A stretch of 64,000 nucleotides of DNA from Drechmeria coniospora. Taxonomy: Eukaryota > Ascomycota > Sordariomycetes > Hypocreales > Ophiocordycipitaceae. Shown here in pieces: positions 24,404-34,696 of this stretch. The stretch lies in assembly GCF_001625195.1 (NCBI RefSeq), contig NC_054391.1, positions 2,449,390 through 2,513,389 on the forward strand, written 5' to 3'. The notes beneath the pieces are model-generated. The model worked only from the letters and a program-made list of their open reading frames with translations, was not told the origin of the DNA and did no database searches. The translations under genes and the position numbers were made by a program. The first letter of the stretch is position 1, and every line of letters starts with the position of its first letter.

Positions 24404-25023
24404 TCTTGCAATTTGCATGCGCAAGAGGAGGGGTAGTGGAAGTATATTGCACGGACCAGGGAATTAATCAAGCTGTTAGTAACAGCATAAGGGGTGCCAG
24501 TTAGTAACTGGGCAAGAGTGCATAATTGGTAGTACCGAATTATACAAACGAATGCGATTATATTTCAAAAAGGAGAAACTATTCTAAGGGAATGGCTACT
24601 GCCTTATATAGGTGTAGAAGTGTAGTAAAGACTGTTCCAGCTTGTTCTATAAGTAGGGTAAGTAACATTCCGGCTTATTCCAAGAAGTTCTAGCTTATTC
24701 CATAAGTAGGGTAAGTAATATTTCGGCTTATTCCAAGAGGTTCCAGTACATTCCATAAGTAGGGTATGGAATATTCTAGAATATTCTAGAATGTTCTAGA
24801 GCATTCTGTACTATACCTAATTAGGTAAGTATCTCTAACAAATAGTTTAGAGAAATAGTATGTTGTATACTATTAGTCAGCTCTGTATACTTACTTATAC
24901 TCTCAGTATAGTATAGTATATCTGCCAGTAGTAGTACTTCTGGCAGTTGCTACTGGTAGTAGCAATAATAGGATAGTATCCTATTTGGGTAGTCTTACTA
25001 GTATAAATCCTAGTATTTTAACA
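24404..25023 (-). repeat. 5' LTR of the nested Copia
   Basis: 620 bp. The likely promoter order on the minus strand is the GAA/TTC array (24806-24769), degenerate TTCC repeats, then a TATA-like CCTATATAAG near 24612-24603. Target duplication GTATA follows at 25024-25028. Confidence 0.93.
24769..24806. promoter_or_regulatory. Heat-shock-element-like array in Copia 5' LTR
   Basis: Seven alternating GAA/TTC triplets with exact 2-nt spacing plus one GAG variant, about 157 bp upstream of the TATA-like box. The downstream 60-bp repeats add further TTCnnGAA pairs. It matches the heat shock factor consensus; inducibility is not demonstrated. Confidence 0.62.
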
Positions 25024-25028
25024 GTATA

Positions 25029-26950
25029 AACTAAGCTTATAAGTACAATAGCCGGATATACTTTTGTATTAGGAATAGGACAAGGAGGACGCACTACGCC
25101 TAGGATAAATACTTCGGCCAGTATTAATCTCTATACTATAGGAGGCGCCCAAAAGCTAACCCGCGCAAGAAGGTCCTAACGCCCAGGACATCCAGGATAT
25201 AGCAATTATAAATACGGGAATAAATCGGGTAAATATAGGGATAGACTAGGCCCGGGCTAGCTATAAAGTACTAAGCGCCTAAGATACAATAGCTATAAAT
25301 ATAAGGGCGGACCGGGCCTGTCTAGAGATAGAAGGGGGACAAGGAGCTATTAATATATCCTAACTGCTTCTAGCAGTATAAGGATAAATAGGAAAGGAGA
25401 CGCTATTTTTACAGAATATACTAGCCGGCTAACTACTCTTCCTAAAACCCTACCTATAGGAATTATAGGACTAGGCGTTATAAAATAATACAATATATAA
25501 AGCCTAACAATAAGCAGTTACAATAGGCATATAGAAATTCCTAGTAGAAGTAAAGATAAAAGAATAAATAGCTAATTATACTATTAGTACCTATAGCGTA
25601 ATATACTATAGGGGATACCTATAGTTACTAGCCTAGGAACTACTAATAATATAAATAATACAATAGGTATACAAATTACCTATATCGGGCTACCTAAGTC
25701 GAAACGGAACATTCCGGGTACTTTAGCGGGACTTCTACTAGAATAGTATATTGCAAGACGTAGTATAGTATATTTGGAATTACTACTACTACTAAAGCTA
25801 TAAGAGCCGTTTATAGAAATAGGAACTCCTATAACTAATCCCCCCGCTAGACCGTTATTAGAAGCAAATATTAATTAACTTTATAACCGACCTACTAGTA
25901 TAAAATAATAAGGACCCCTAATTCTTAATAGTTATTACAGACCGCCTCTCTAAATTTATTTAACTAAAGGTAATAACTACAATAAGTACAAAGGCCTATA
26001 TAGAACGGTTTTAGACCTATTAGTAGCAATTTAGGGGTTTTCCTACCCAAATTATAATAAGTCGGGGATTAAACTAACTTAGTAAGTTCTAGATATCCCT
26101 ATACTCCCTTATTGGTACGAAATAACTCTTATTAACGTTATACTACCCCTAGACGGATAGGGGTACTAAGAGGGTAAATTAGGAAATTTAAGCTACCCTA
26201 CGGATCCTAATCTTATTTAAGTAATTCGACTAACCGGCCTACCTAACTGCCTACTAGCTTGCCCTAAATAATAGGGAGTCTTTAGTTATAGGAGTTAGCC
26301 TAAACAAGCTATTATTAGGCTATAAAATCGGTATAATACCTAGGGTAGAGGATAACTAGGTAAGCGTAATAATATTAAAAGGGAGGGCTATTACTTTCCT
26401 ATAATACCTAAGGGAAGGAACAAAAATTATATAAGTAGCTATTACCTTTATACAATAACGCTTATATAAGTTAATAGTAGCTTTAGGTCGCTTAGTAGAA
26501 AAGTTCTAAGTAGGTAATAAGGTCTAGCTTAGCCTTAAATATATTAAAACTAATAGGCTATATAGAAAGCTAGACTAAGTAGCTTCTAAGTTTACAATAC
26601 TAGTAGTACTAATACTACTTATAGTAATACTAAATATTCCTTAGGGCTTATACCCTACCTTCTATATAGACCTTATCGAAAGGGCAGTAAATAACCCCTT
26701 CCCTAGTTAGGTAGTATAGGATTTAGAGCTAGGCCTACTATTAGTCTAAGATAAGAACGGTACCTTATAAGAGGAATACTAAGTTAAATGCATCCTTACA
26801 ATAAGGGGGGCCTAAGGCCAAGGGGGATAATGCAATACCCTTATAAAATAGCTAGGTTATAAATAACTAACCTAGGAACTAATAGAGGCTTTAGTATAAA
26901 CGGAAGCCCTAGAGGAATTTATATAATAATAGGGAGATTCCTATACAAAC
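25029..26950 (+). pseudogene. Gypsy pol, integrase and C-terminal chromodomain (broken)
   Basis: Conceptual translation of 25,860-26,300 follows the integrase core in order, including equivalents of RPTS, the strand around the first catalytic Asp, and a TDGQTE-like block reading PLDG with a stop. Near 26,760-26,910 the frame resembles a chromodomain, with CILTIR, IK-LGYK and LTWELIEAL. This combination places the element among chromoviruses. Stops and lost Asp codons make it non-functional. Confidence 0.65.
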
Positions 26951-27069
26951 AGTAGAGCGTAGGTAAGCCGTAAAACAAAATATAAAATTTTAACTATACT
27001 AAAGGAAAAAATTAGCCCTAGAGCGCCCCCGATAAGGGCCCGACCTAATACTACTACTACGGATATACG

Positions 27070-28290
27070 CTAGCCGTACTACTTAGACTTATCGGTCTTT
27101 GTATCCTCCTTACTTTTATTCTCCTTAGTATCCTCCTTAGGGAGGGTCTTAAAACTATCCGTTATAGTACTTAGGCGGGGGCAGGATATTATTAAGGGGG
27201 GCGGGGGCGGGGGTATAAAACGGAGGCGCTAGGCGACTTAGGTAATATAAGGGGCGGAGGCAACGGGGCGGCGTAATAGAGTTATATTACCTATGCGGGA
27301 CGGGTGCAACCTACTACTATTACGGGTAATATAGGGAGTAGAGGGGGCGGGACGGTACAATAAGGGGGAACTATCTGCATAAGACTTACGTAACTTGTAG
27401 ATATTATAGCGCATCTCGGCTAAGGTAGCTATTAACTTAGTACTAATGCTCTCCTGCGCTTACTAATAGTAGGTAAGACTGTATACGTTACTCTAGATAC
27501 CCGTTAGGGCCCGGGCTATGCCCTAAGCGAATACGCTAAGCTGCGCGCTCGGTACGCTACCGGAACGGCTACTAGCCCGAGTCGGGGTTAAGGCGTTAGC
27601 GGTAAGGATGAGGGCGCAGTTTGGGTTATTATCGTTAGCAGCAGTAGGGGGGAAGATAATACCCGGTATAAGGGCAAGGGTATAGGCAGGGCGTATAGGG
27701 GCGGGCTCTATCTCGGCTAGGGCTAGGGTATAAGCCTAAACCCGGCCCAGGGCTAGAAATTCGGGCAAGAGGACGGCGCAAGCGCCCGGTATAGTTCTAA
27801 CCTTAGGGCGGGCCTCGACTAGGATATAGACGTTGCGCTAGGCATAAGTACAAAGGTCGCATAGGGCGCAATATAGCTAAGGGTGCGCAGCAAACAAATA
27901 CAGTACCTAAATGCATTTAGTATATGCACGCATATACGTACGGCAACTAGCACTACGGCCTAGTACGCAGTCGTTACAGCCGCTAGTAACGAGGTAATTA
28001 ACGCAAAGGAGGTATATCCCGTATACCTCCTCCGGAGGTACAAACTCCTTATCGGAGGAATTACCCTCTACTAAGTATTCGCCTAAAGTACAGTAACGGT
28101 CCGACTTATTGGTATAATAGCCGTAACGCAAGCCCGAACCGCATCCGGGGGGGGGAGGGGGAGTACTTACAGCAGTAGATATAATAGTAGTAATAGCAGT
28201 AACGGAAAGGTAAATAAGTCCTCCATAAGGGAGGAGCAATAGCAGTAAGAGTAGGATTAATAGTTCCTATTATTACTAGCTAGTTAGCTA
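27070..28290 (-). pseudogene. Antisense frame in the Gypsy 3' region: hydrophobic leader, Cys-rich part, Pro/Thr tail
   Basis: Read on the minus strand, opposite to gag-pol, one frame runs about 390 codons with only TAG/TAA interruptions and no frameshift I could find. The longest open part is 28239-27907. A run of about nine hydrophobic residues (mostly Leu) before PYGGLIYLSV looks like a signal or membrane segment. Then come a poly-Pro stretch, a Cys-containing domain with an N-glycosylation site (NSS) and CNDCVLGRSASCR, and a Lys/Thr tail. No family was recognised. RIP changes of CAA/CAG explain the stops. Accessory antisense genes between pol and the 3' LTR are known in some plant Gypsy lineages. 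Whether this is one, or a captured host gene, cannot be told here. Confidence 0.5.
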
Positions 28291-28847
28291 ACGGCCCGAA
28301 GGATATACGGAACGGCCCTAACGAGGAAGCAGTAACCTACCTTACGAGGGAGGAATAATAGCAATAAAGGAGTAAGTACAATAGGAGGCAGTAAAGGAGT
28401 TAATAATAAATCGTACGGTAAGAAGCTAAAAAACAAGTAGGTACAATAGTTAAAGGAAAGAGGAACAATAAAGTATAATAGGAAGGGAACGGAAAGGGTA
28501 ATATAAAGGGAGTAGTAAGGGGGAAAAGCAAGGTAACGCTAGGCGCCTTAGGTACCCGAGGAACACCCGAGGAGGGGACAAAGCAGGGTAGAGTTAGTTA
28601 CCTTAGGCACCCAGTAAATACCTAGGGAGGGGCTAAGGTAGGGTAGAGTTAGTCGCTCCGGGCAACCAGTAAGCTCCTAATAGGGGACAATACAGGAAGG
28701 AGGCTACGCGCACTTAGTACCTAACGAATACCCGAAAAAAAAAAAATATTTTAGGGGGAGCTATAGATTAGGAGGCCAGCCTAGGGAAGGGTAGGTTAGC
28801 TATGGCTATAGCTAGACTTTACTTTAAACGGGTAAAGCGAGACGGTA

Positions 28848-29019
28848 TATTATAGTATTAGGCTTAGCCCGATATAGGAGAACGGAGGGAACTAAAGGAC
28901 CTACTAGGAGGAACGCATACAACTAAAAGCCCTAGTTGCTAAGTAGTTTTCCTATCCTTTAAGTCTTTTAATAAACATTATTAAGAGTCCTAGAGCAGTC
29001 GCCTAGCAACTCCGTAACA
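28848..29019 (+). repeat. 3' LTR of the Gypsy element
   Basis: 172 bp, starting TATTATAG (RIP form of TGTTATGG) and ending CCGTAACA. Followed by the target duplication TCTAG at 29020-29024. Confidence 0.9.
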
Positions 29020-29024
29020 TCTAG

Positions 29025-29358
29025 AGATATTAAAAGCAGGGGATATCTATATATAGGGGGGAGGTATTTTTCTATGCACATTAAATACTGCCAGAGCAAA
29101 ATATTGCAATAACAGAACTTTGTTTTTAACATACCCCAAAAACATAAGTTAATAATAACGCGTTTTTCAAGGATTAAAAAGCCCTTTCTTTCATAATATA
29201 AGTATTATTTAAGTGTCGATGCAGGTTATAAATAACATATCTTCTTTCATATTCTAATTGTCTTACTATTAAACTTATATTAATTACGGTTATATACTCT
29301 TATTATATACTGCAATCGGATTAGTGGACTAGGTAATAAGACAAGTTTGAATGCTATT
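29025..29358. other. AT-rich spacer right of the Gypsy
   Basis: No gene or named repeat was recognised. Low GC, but less saturated with TA than the Gypsy itself. Confidence 0.45.
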
Positions 29359-29552
29359 TGTTATAGTTTTGGGTTTTGCCCAAGTACAATGGTTAAGAAG
29401 AGCAGCAACGGCCCTTATAAGCGTGGCTAATTGACAAAGCTAATACTTTATCAATACGTACCCATTTGCTGGATGCAATAAGGGGGCGCCGCATGGCGCA
29501 ACGGCTAGTAGCATAGCCACTGCTTATGCCCTACTGGGGTCAGTCCGTTACA
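29359..29552 (+). repeat. 194-bp hairpin-ended repeat with tRNA-like segment, copy 1
   Basis: It begins TGTTATAG followed by a GGGTTTTGCCC-type stem, and ends CAGTCCGTTACA. Near the 3' end GGCGCAACGGCTAGTAGC resembles a tRNA D-arm/A box. It is followed by a 5-bp stem GCATA/TATGC and a GGGGTCAGTCC segment that could be a degenerate B box. No clear 5-bp target duplication was found. It may be a SINE or a solo LTR of a very small element. Confidence 0.65.
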
Positions 29553-29725
29553 ATTGACAAAGCTTACCCAAGGTCACGAGTTCGAACCATATATGAGGCA
29601 GCGCAGCAAAAAGAGCATAAGGCGTAGTGCCAAGACTATAGGTGTAGGACTCGGGCTTATAGGCGTAAAGTAGAACGCCTAGGGGGATACGGCTTATAAG
29701 GAAGGGCTCCGAAAGGAGGGAGCTA
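29553..29725 (+). other. Linker between the two 194-bp-type repeats, with tRNA T-arm-like bases
   Basis: Contains AGGTCACGAGTTCGAACC at about 29569-29586, which looks like a tRNA variable loop plus T arm. No full tRNA cloverleaf can be built around it. Confidence 0.4.
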
Positions 29726-29983
29726 TGTTATAGTCTTGGGCTTTGCCCAAGTACAGCGGTTAAGAAGCGCAGCAACGGCCAGTACAGTGGTTAAGAAGAG
29801 CAACAACAGCCCTTATAAGCGTAGCTAATTAACAAAGCATCGGGTTTCTTTGTCAATACGTACCCTTTTGCTGGATGCAATAAGGGCCTCCTCCTTTTGC
29901 TGGATGTAATAAGGGGGCGCCGCATAGCGCAACGGCTGGTAGCATAGCCACTGCTTATGCCCTACTGGGGTCAGTCCGTAACA
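29726..29983 (+). repeat. Hairpin-ended repeat, copy 2 (expanded to 258 bp)
   Basis: Begins TGTTATAGTCTTGGGCTTTG and ends CCGTAACA. Compared with copy 1 it has two internal duplications: one of the GTACAGTGGTTAAGAAG segment and one of the TTTTGCTGGATGCAATAAGG segment. The terminal stem CTTGGGCTTTGCCCAAG is perfect here. Confidence 0.7.
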
Positions 29984-30620
29984 TTATTAAAATTATTTTA
30001 ATGCGGGCACAGGCGGATCAGGCTGGATAATAGATACTAACTAAGTATTATCCACTGCTAATTAAGGCTCAGTTAGTATTTTAAGTAGACGGGCGAGTAA
30101 TTCGCAACGTCTAATCAATATACATACCTTTGTATTCCCTATTCTTTTCCTTATATCTCCATAGGGGTCCCTTGTAGGTCTTATAATTCCCAGAAGCTCC
30201 CTCCGCCTTAGAGGTATCTCTATAGTTTCCAATCGATTTTCCCTAGGATATATCCGTAGCTTCCCCTATGCTGTTTACTAGGGATCCCCTGGAGATCCCC
30301 TGAGGTTTCTTAGGGAAACTCTCAGTGCTCTGCGGGTCCTAGCGGGAGTATTTTGGATACTTTCGTAATACTCATTATCTGAGAGTCAAGGCACTAAGTA
30401 CTTAGAATAAGATGAGGAATAACCCAGTGACTTGACATGTTCGGCGGGGACCCGAATACGAATCGCGTTCTGCAGAAATAGAATATGACATGTCTACTTT
30501 CCTACCATTATGATATAAGCTAGCTCTTTACAACGTCGTTTATTTTCAACAGACTTCACCTCCCTCTACTCAGAATAGCCCGAGGCCCAGGCGTGTGAGT
30601 AATGTTCCCAAATGGATGAG
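29984..30620. other. Intergenic region before RAT1
   Basis: AT-rich to about 30140, then mixed composition. No gene, RNA or repeat with support was found. The last 100 bases probably belong to the RAT1 3' untranslated region. Confidence 0.45.
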
Positions 30621-33484
30621 CTAGAAGTTACCCCGATCAAACTGTCGTGGAGCTGGAGGTGGCATCCCCATGTGAAAATTGCCTGCTCCGGGAGGTAGAC
30701 CGCCCCGCCCAAGGCTACTTGTGCCACGCTGATGGTGGGTTGGATCCCGGCGCCGATGTGTATTATCGAAGCGAGCCCCGCCATAACTCCGACCTGCCCG
30801 ACTAGACTGTCCCCGAATCACTTCGATATCACTCTTCGTCAAAATTGGAGCGGCTGGCTTCGCTCCCCGAAGCAGCATGGACTTGTGGGAATGTGTTGTG
30901 TGAGGAAAGTCATAATAGACACTAATCGTCAAAAGATTAACCGACGTGTCAAACGGCAATGTTCAGAGAATTGCAGCATAACACTTACCTGACGGAACGA
31001 TCATAGTCCAAATCTGGCATTGCGTGGCTGTCCAGGGGGTAATGCAATGTTCCATGAGGGACATATTCACTCAACTTCTCCACCTTCCCAGACAGCCCGT
31101 CGCTGATCTTGGGGTCCAGCTTGAATCTTGACGCGCCTTGACGTTTTGAGTAAAACTTAGTTAAGATTTCGTCATAGAGACCCTCATGGTTGTCAGAAAA
31201 GATGAGGACATCTCGCCCAACACCGTTTCGCGCGGCGTCTTCTGGACTTAGCAGCGGATATTTTTGCTGGACGGCAGCGAGCAACCGGGGCATGTCTATA
31301 AATGGCAATAGGGCCACACCTTGCCAAGCCATCTTCTTTCCGTTCAGGTCAATTTCGAATTCCTCCGGGTAGAAATCAATGATTGTGCTGTCCTCGTTTG
31401 TCATAAGGTCATGGAAGACATCAGGAAGCGCATGACGGGATGCAGCGGGCAAGACGCTCATCAGCTGCTCAAACGGTTTTGAAACGTACCCCTTGCTGAA
31501 CGTCACGTCCATTGTCGCGAGATCTTGAAAATCTGCGGCAAACGGTGCGTAGTGGTAGGGGTAGTACCAGTCCCAGGATGGACATCCCTGGAAGTAGTAC
31601 ATCAAGACCCATGCCAGTCCTTCGGCATACGCGCGTGCGACATTACGCCGAAAGCCGGTATCGCTTGGGTCTGCGTGGAATTTCTGTTGGTAATAACGAT
31701 CTGCGTAGCCATCTTCCCACAGCCGAACCGTATCAACGGGACCTTCTGCTGTCGTTGCAGCATGAGACGCCGTCGTGGACGCGACCCCGGAAGCCCGAGC
31801 CGCATCTTCCAAATCGGACGCCTTGCGTTTCAACGGTGGAGATTGCGAACTGACCGTGTCCGAACCTTCGGCTTCAGTAGCCGACGTCCCGCCGCGCAAC
31901 TTGTCCTTGAGGACGCTTGCTGCGCTTTTGTTGGCAATGTTTGTGTCCTGAATTCCGCCTCGGTTAACTACCATCTCATAGGTAATGGCTGAAGGCGTCT
32001 CCTTCGGAAACTGAGCAATCGGATGCAGATGTAGGCCATGCGCTGGGTTATGATGTCCGTCCTTTCGCGGTGCAGCTCCCGATTCTGCGTGTCTTGCTCT
32101 GTCATTGCCCCCGCCAGCTTGCAACTTCCGTCGTTTAGCGTTGGCCTCGCGGCGATCCTCCTGTTCTTTCCTGCGTTTGAATATCGCATCTTCTTTCTTC
32201 CCAAGGCCATCTAATATGCACTGCGCTCTGTTCCAATTGATATGCCCGTCCTTCGTGACGTATCCACCCATGGATGGGAGATTGTCACGCCATATCGTCA
32301 TTAATGTTTCTATGCCGTGCTCACGGATTTCGAGGGCAGGTAAGTGAGGAAGGAAATCATTTCCAACGAAGCAGCACATGAAGACCCAGTCATCAATGGC
32401 ACGCTCCAGATCAAAGCGGAATGGCAAGCCAGGAACTGCCAACTCGGCGGCCAGATACTCCCGGAGCACTGAAACGTGAAGCCAAATGAAAGGCTTGAGC
32501 GGCGATGAATCGGTTTCTTTCTCGTCAAATTCTCCAGTCTTCTCTTTGGCCTCACCACGGCAGTTTCGCGCCTCATGACCCTTCTGTCCGCAAAGCCGGC
32601 AAGTTCTTGCCTTGCTGTCTTGAAAAAAGACGTCTTCACGCAATACTCTGAAGAAAGGTTCATGAGTCGCAAGACCGAGCATTATAAGATCCGCATCTAG
32701 CCCGTAGATCACATGGCTCGTGTTCGGGTCGTGTTCGGTGGAGGCACGTTGTGATCGAATATAAGACATGATCTTGTGTTCACCTTCGCCGGGAACGGTT
32801 GCATCGGATATGATAACTTTAAGCTTGCCCCAAGCCGGATCAGTATTAAGTTTGTACTGGCACCAATACCTCAAGCTAGATGCCAGTATATCCATAAATG
32901 GTGTACCTGGCGTGATCGAGTTTGTGTCAAACGCTTTTTTAGAGACCACTCCGGCATGCTCAGGTGGCAAGATGCCTCCATTTTGTTGCTTGACAAGTTT
33001 CAGGAGCTCTTGCTTATCCAGTTCTTTCTCTTTGGCTTCTTGGGCCGACCGAAACCGCCTCGATCGTTGCTGGTTCATTTTGGCACGTGGCGCAACACCA
33101 TCTGTTCGACAAGATTTTAGCAGGATGGTAATGCCAGGAGGGGGAGATGACTATGGGAGAGGAATGGAGCCTACCGACGGCGATCATGAGCAGTTTACGG
33201 GGGCGCACCATGTTTACAACGCGGTCTGTGTATTTAAACACCTCGAGCATCATTTCTTCCTCATCCTTTGGCGCAGGTCTGTCCTCTGGGTGGGAGCAGG
33301 GATGAACAATGCCGTTCATGTCGAGATAGAGATTGTCAAACTCCTCCCCGTTGGGATTCCGTTTCGAAGCATCAACAGGGATAGTGGTTCCGTCATCCAT
33401 GGTGATCGGTCTCTCCTCAATCACTGGGGATATGATTTTGGGGTATTTGCTGGAGAGCCAGCGGAAGGCGGCCGGAATACCCAT
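30621..33484 (-). CDS. RAT1: 5'-3' exoribonuclease 2 (Rat1/XRN2)
   Basis: Three exons on the minus strand: 33484-33175, 33101-30989, 30921-30621, giving 907 aa. The nuclear enzyme degrades 5'-monophosphate RNA, processes rRNA and snoRNA, and helps RNA polymerase II terminate. The N-terminal catalytic region starts [17 protein letters not shown], with [28 protein letters not shown] (about 202-215) and GLDADLIML (about 237-245). A CCHC knuckle [14 protein letters not shown] (271-284) is typical of the fungal Rat1 branch and argues against Xrn1. The C-terminus is RGG/Gly-rich. An in-frame Met seven codons upstream (33505) exists, but the family starts at MGIP. Introns are 67 and 73 nt. Confidence 0.95.
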
Positions 33485-34696
33485 AGTGCTGCGTTGTTCT
33501 GGCAACTAATGACAGGTGATGTGCGCAGTCGTTGTGATGTTTAGAAGAGAAACGCACTGACTAGGACTGGTTTTGGAGATTTTCGTTTCTTGCCAGACCT
33601 GTTCAGAGGTCAACGAGTAAGTACATGTTCAGGGATGCTAGTTACTTAGTTCTCCAATGCTAGGCAACTACTCCGTAATCAGGCAACTAATTATTATACG
33701 TTGTTCTGTACGGAGTACGGAGTACTCCATACTTACATGTACATGTACTCCGTAGTAACTTGTACTTAAAAGTATGTATCTGTGACGAAAAATTCACCAG
33801 CCAATAGTACTGTATATTATGTACTCCGTACTAATTCCGAGTTTCTTGCAGAAAACTAATAAAATAATCGAGCATACAAGTAGTACTCCTTTTTTAAAAA
33901 AGAATAAAAGAGTATATAAATATTATCTTAACTCTAGTGTAATATTTAAGTATTTCATTTTATTTCCAGTAGAAGTAAAAGTAAAAATATAAATATTTGT
34001 AATATACTTAAACAAACAATTTTGTACTTTAAACTTCTTTTTCTTTTTTATTTTCGAGGGGGGAATTATTCATACATATATCCAACGTTCTTGCATATGT
34101 TTTATCTTAATAGTTCTAAGATTTCATATAAATATATACGACGCGGTGAGCATATTTGATTTGTGTCAGGTAATATAAGAAGCAGTGTAAGGCCAGGATA
34201 CTAATAGCTTCCCGAGCGCTGCTGACTACTGTACTGTAGCTGAGGAATATTAGGTATCTGGGTAATGGAGAATTGATCAATCAGGAGCTCCCATTTCCAC
34301 TTGTGAGGAACTCACTACAAGCCACAAATAAACAGAGTATGTTGCCAGACATTATGAGCCGTTCAAACATCTAGCTATAAATTAATAGATTCTGTGTTGG
34401 CTGCAATGAAGAATGTATCTCTATTTTTCTTGATCCTTCACCAGGGTCAGTATCCTGAAGTCGGCCATAAAAGGCATGCCATTTCCATGCTTCGACTTTT
34501 GCCAACAAGCCTGCTATCTTCTCTCATAGCAGGCGAAAAAAGAATCACTAGATGTTTGTCAAGTTTTACAAGCAAGGTTCTGGGTTTCAACACCCCCACT
34601 ACTTCATCATCTCATGACAGAAAGCCGATGTTCCAGGCGCATTTCGAGGCAACGTGGACATGCTCAAAGAGTGTTGTGGTATGAGTTAGCGTCTTG
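33485..34696. other. Intergenic region between RAT1 and SFI1
   Basis: Contains several TACGGAGTA/TACTCCGTA motifs near 33710-33830 and a low-GC stretch at 33880-34150. No gene recognised. The stretch after about 34350 is probably SFI1 3' untranslated sequence. Confidence 0.5.

Larger units (their letters stand above)
18370..25023 (-). mobile_element. Complete Ty1/Copia retrotransposon nested in the Gypsy
   Basis: Both LTRs are 620 bp and differ at only a few visible positions. GTATA flanks the element at 18365-18369 and 25024-25028. On the minus strand the order is 5' LTR (25023-24404), primer-binding site, leader with tandem repeats, one gag-pol frame, polypurine tract and 3' LTR (18989-18370). 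Unlike the host Gypsy it keeps many CA and TG dinucleotides, so it is the younger insertion. It carries scattered stop codons and is probably non-autonomous. Confidence 0.93.
14918..29019 (+). mobile_element. Ty3/Gypsy chromovirus-like retrotransposon, RIP-degraded, split by a Copia insertion
   Basis: Two 172-bp LTRs (14918-15089 and 28848-29019) bound the element. TCTAG directly flanks it at 14913-14917 and 29020-29024 as a target duplication. Without the Copia it is about 7.44 kb. Order on the plus strand is gag-like region (15090 to about 16350), reverse transcriptase and RNase H (to 18369), then after the Copia integrase and chromodomain (25024 to about 26950), then a 1.9-kb region with an antisense frame. 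C-to-T and G-to-A changes, mainly at CpA, have put stops throughout. No obvious TGG primer-binding site follows the 5' LTR. Confidence 0.9.

Noticed and set aside
24404..24440. AGGGG stress element in the Copia LTR
   Set aside because: It lies downstream of the TATA-like box in the element's orientation, so a promoter role is unlikely.
29553..29590. Possible tRNA gene from the GGTCACGAGTTCGAACC segment
   Set aside because: A matching D arm occurs only on the far side of the repeat end, and no acceptor stem pairs. Kept only as tRNA-like sequence.
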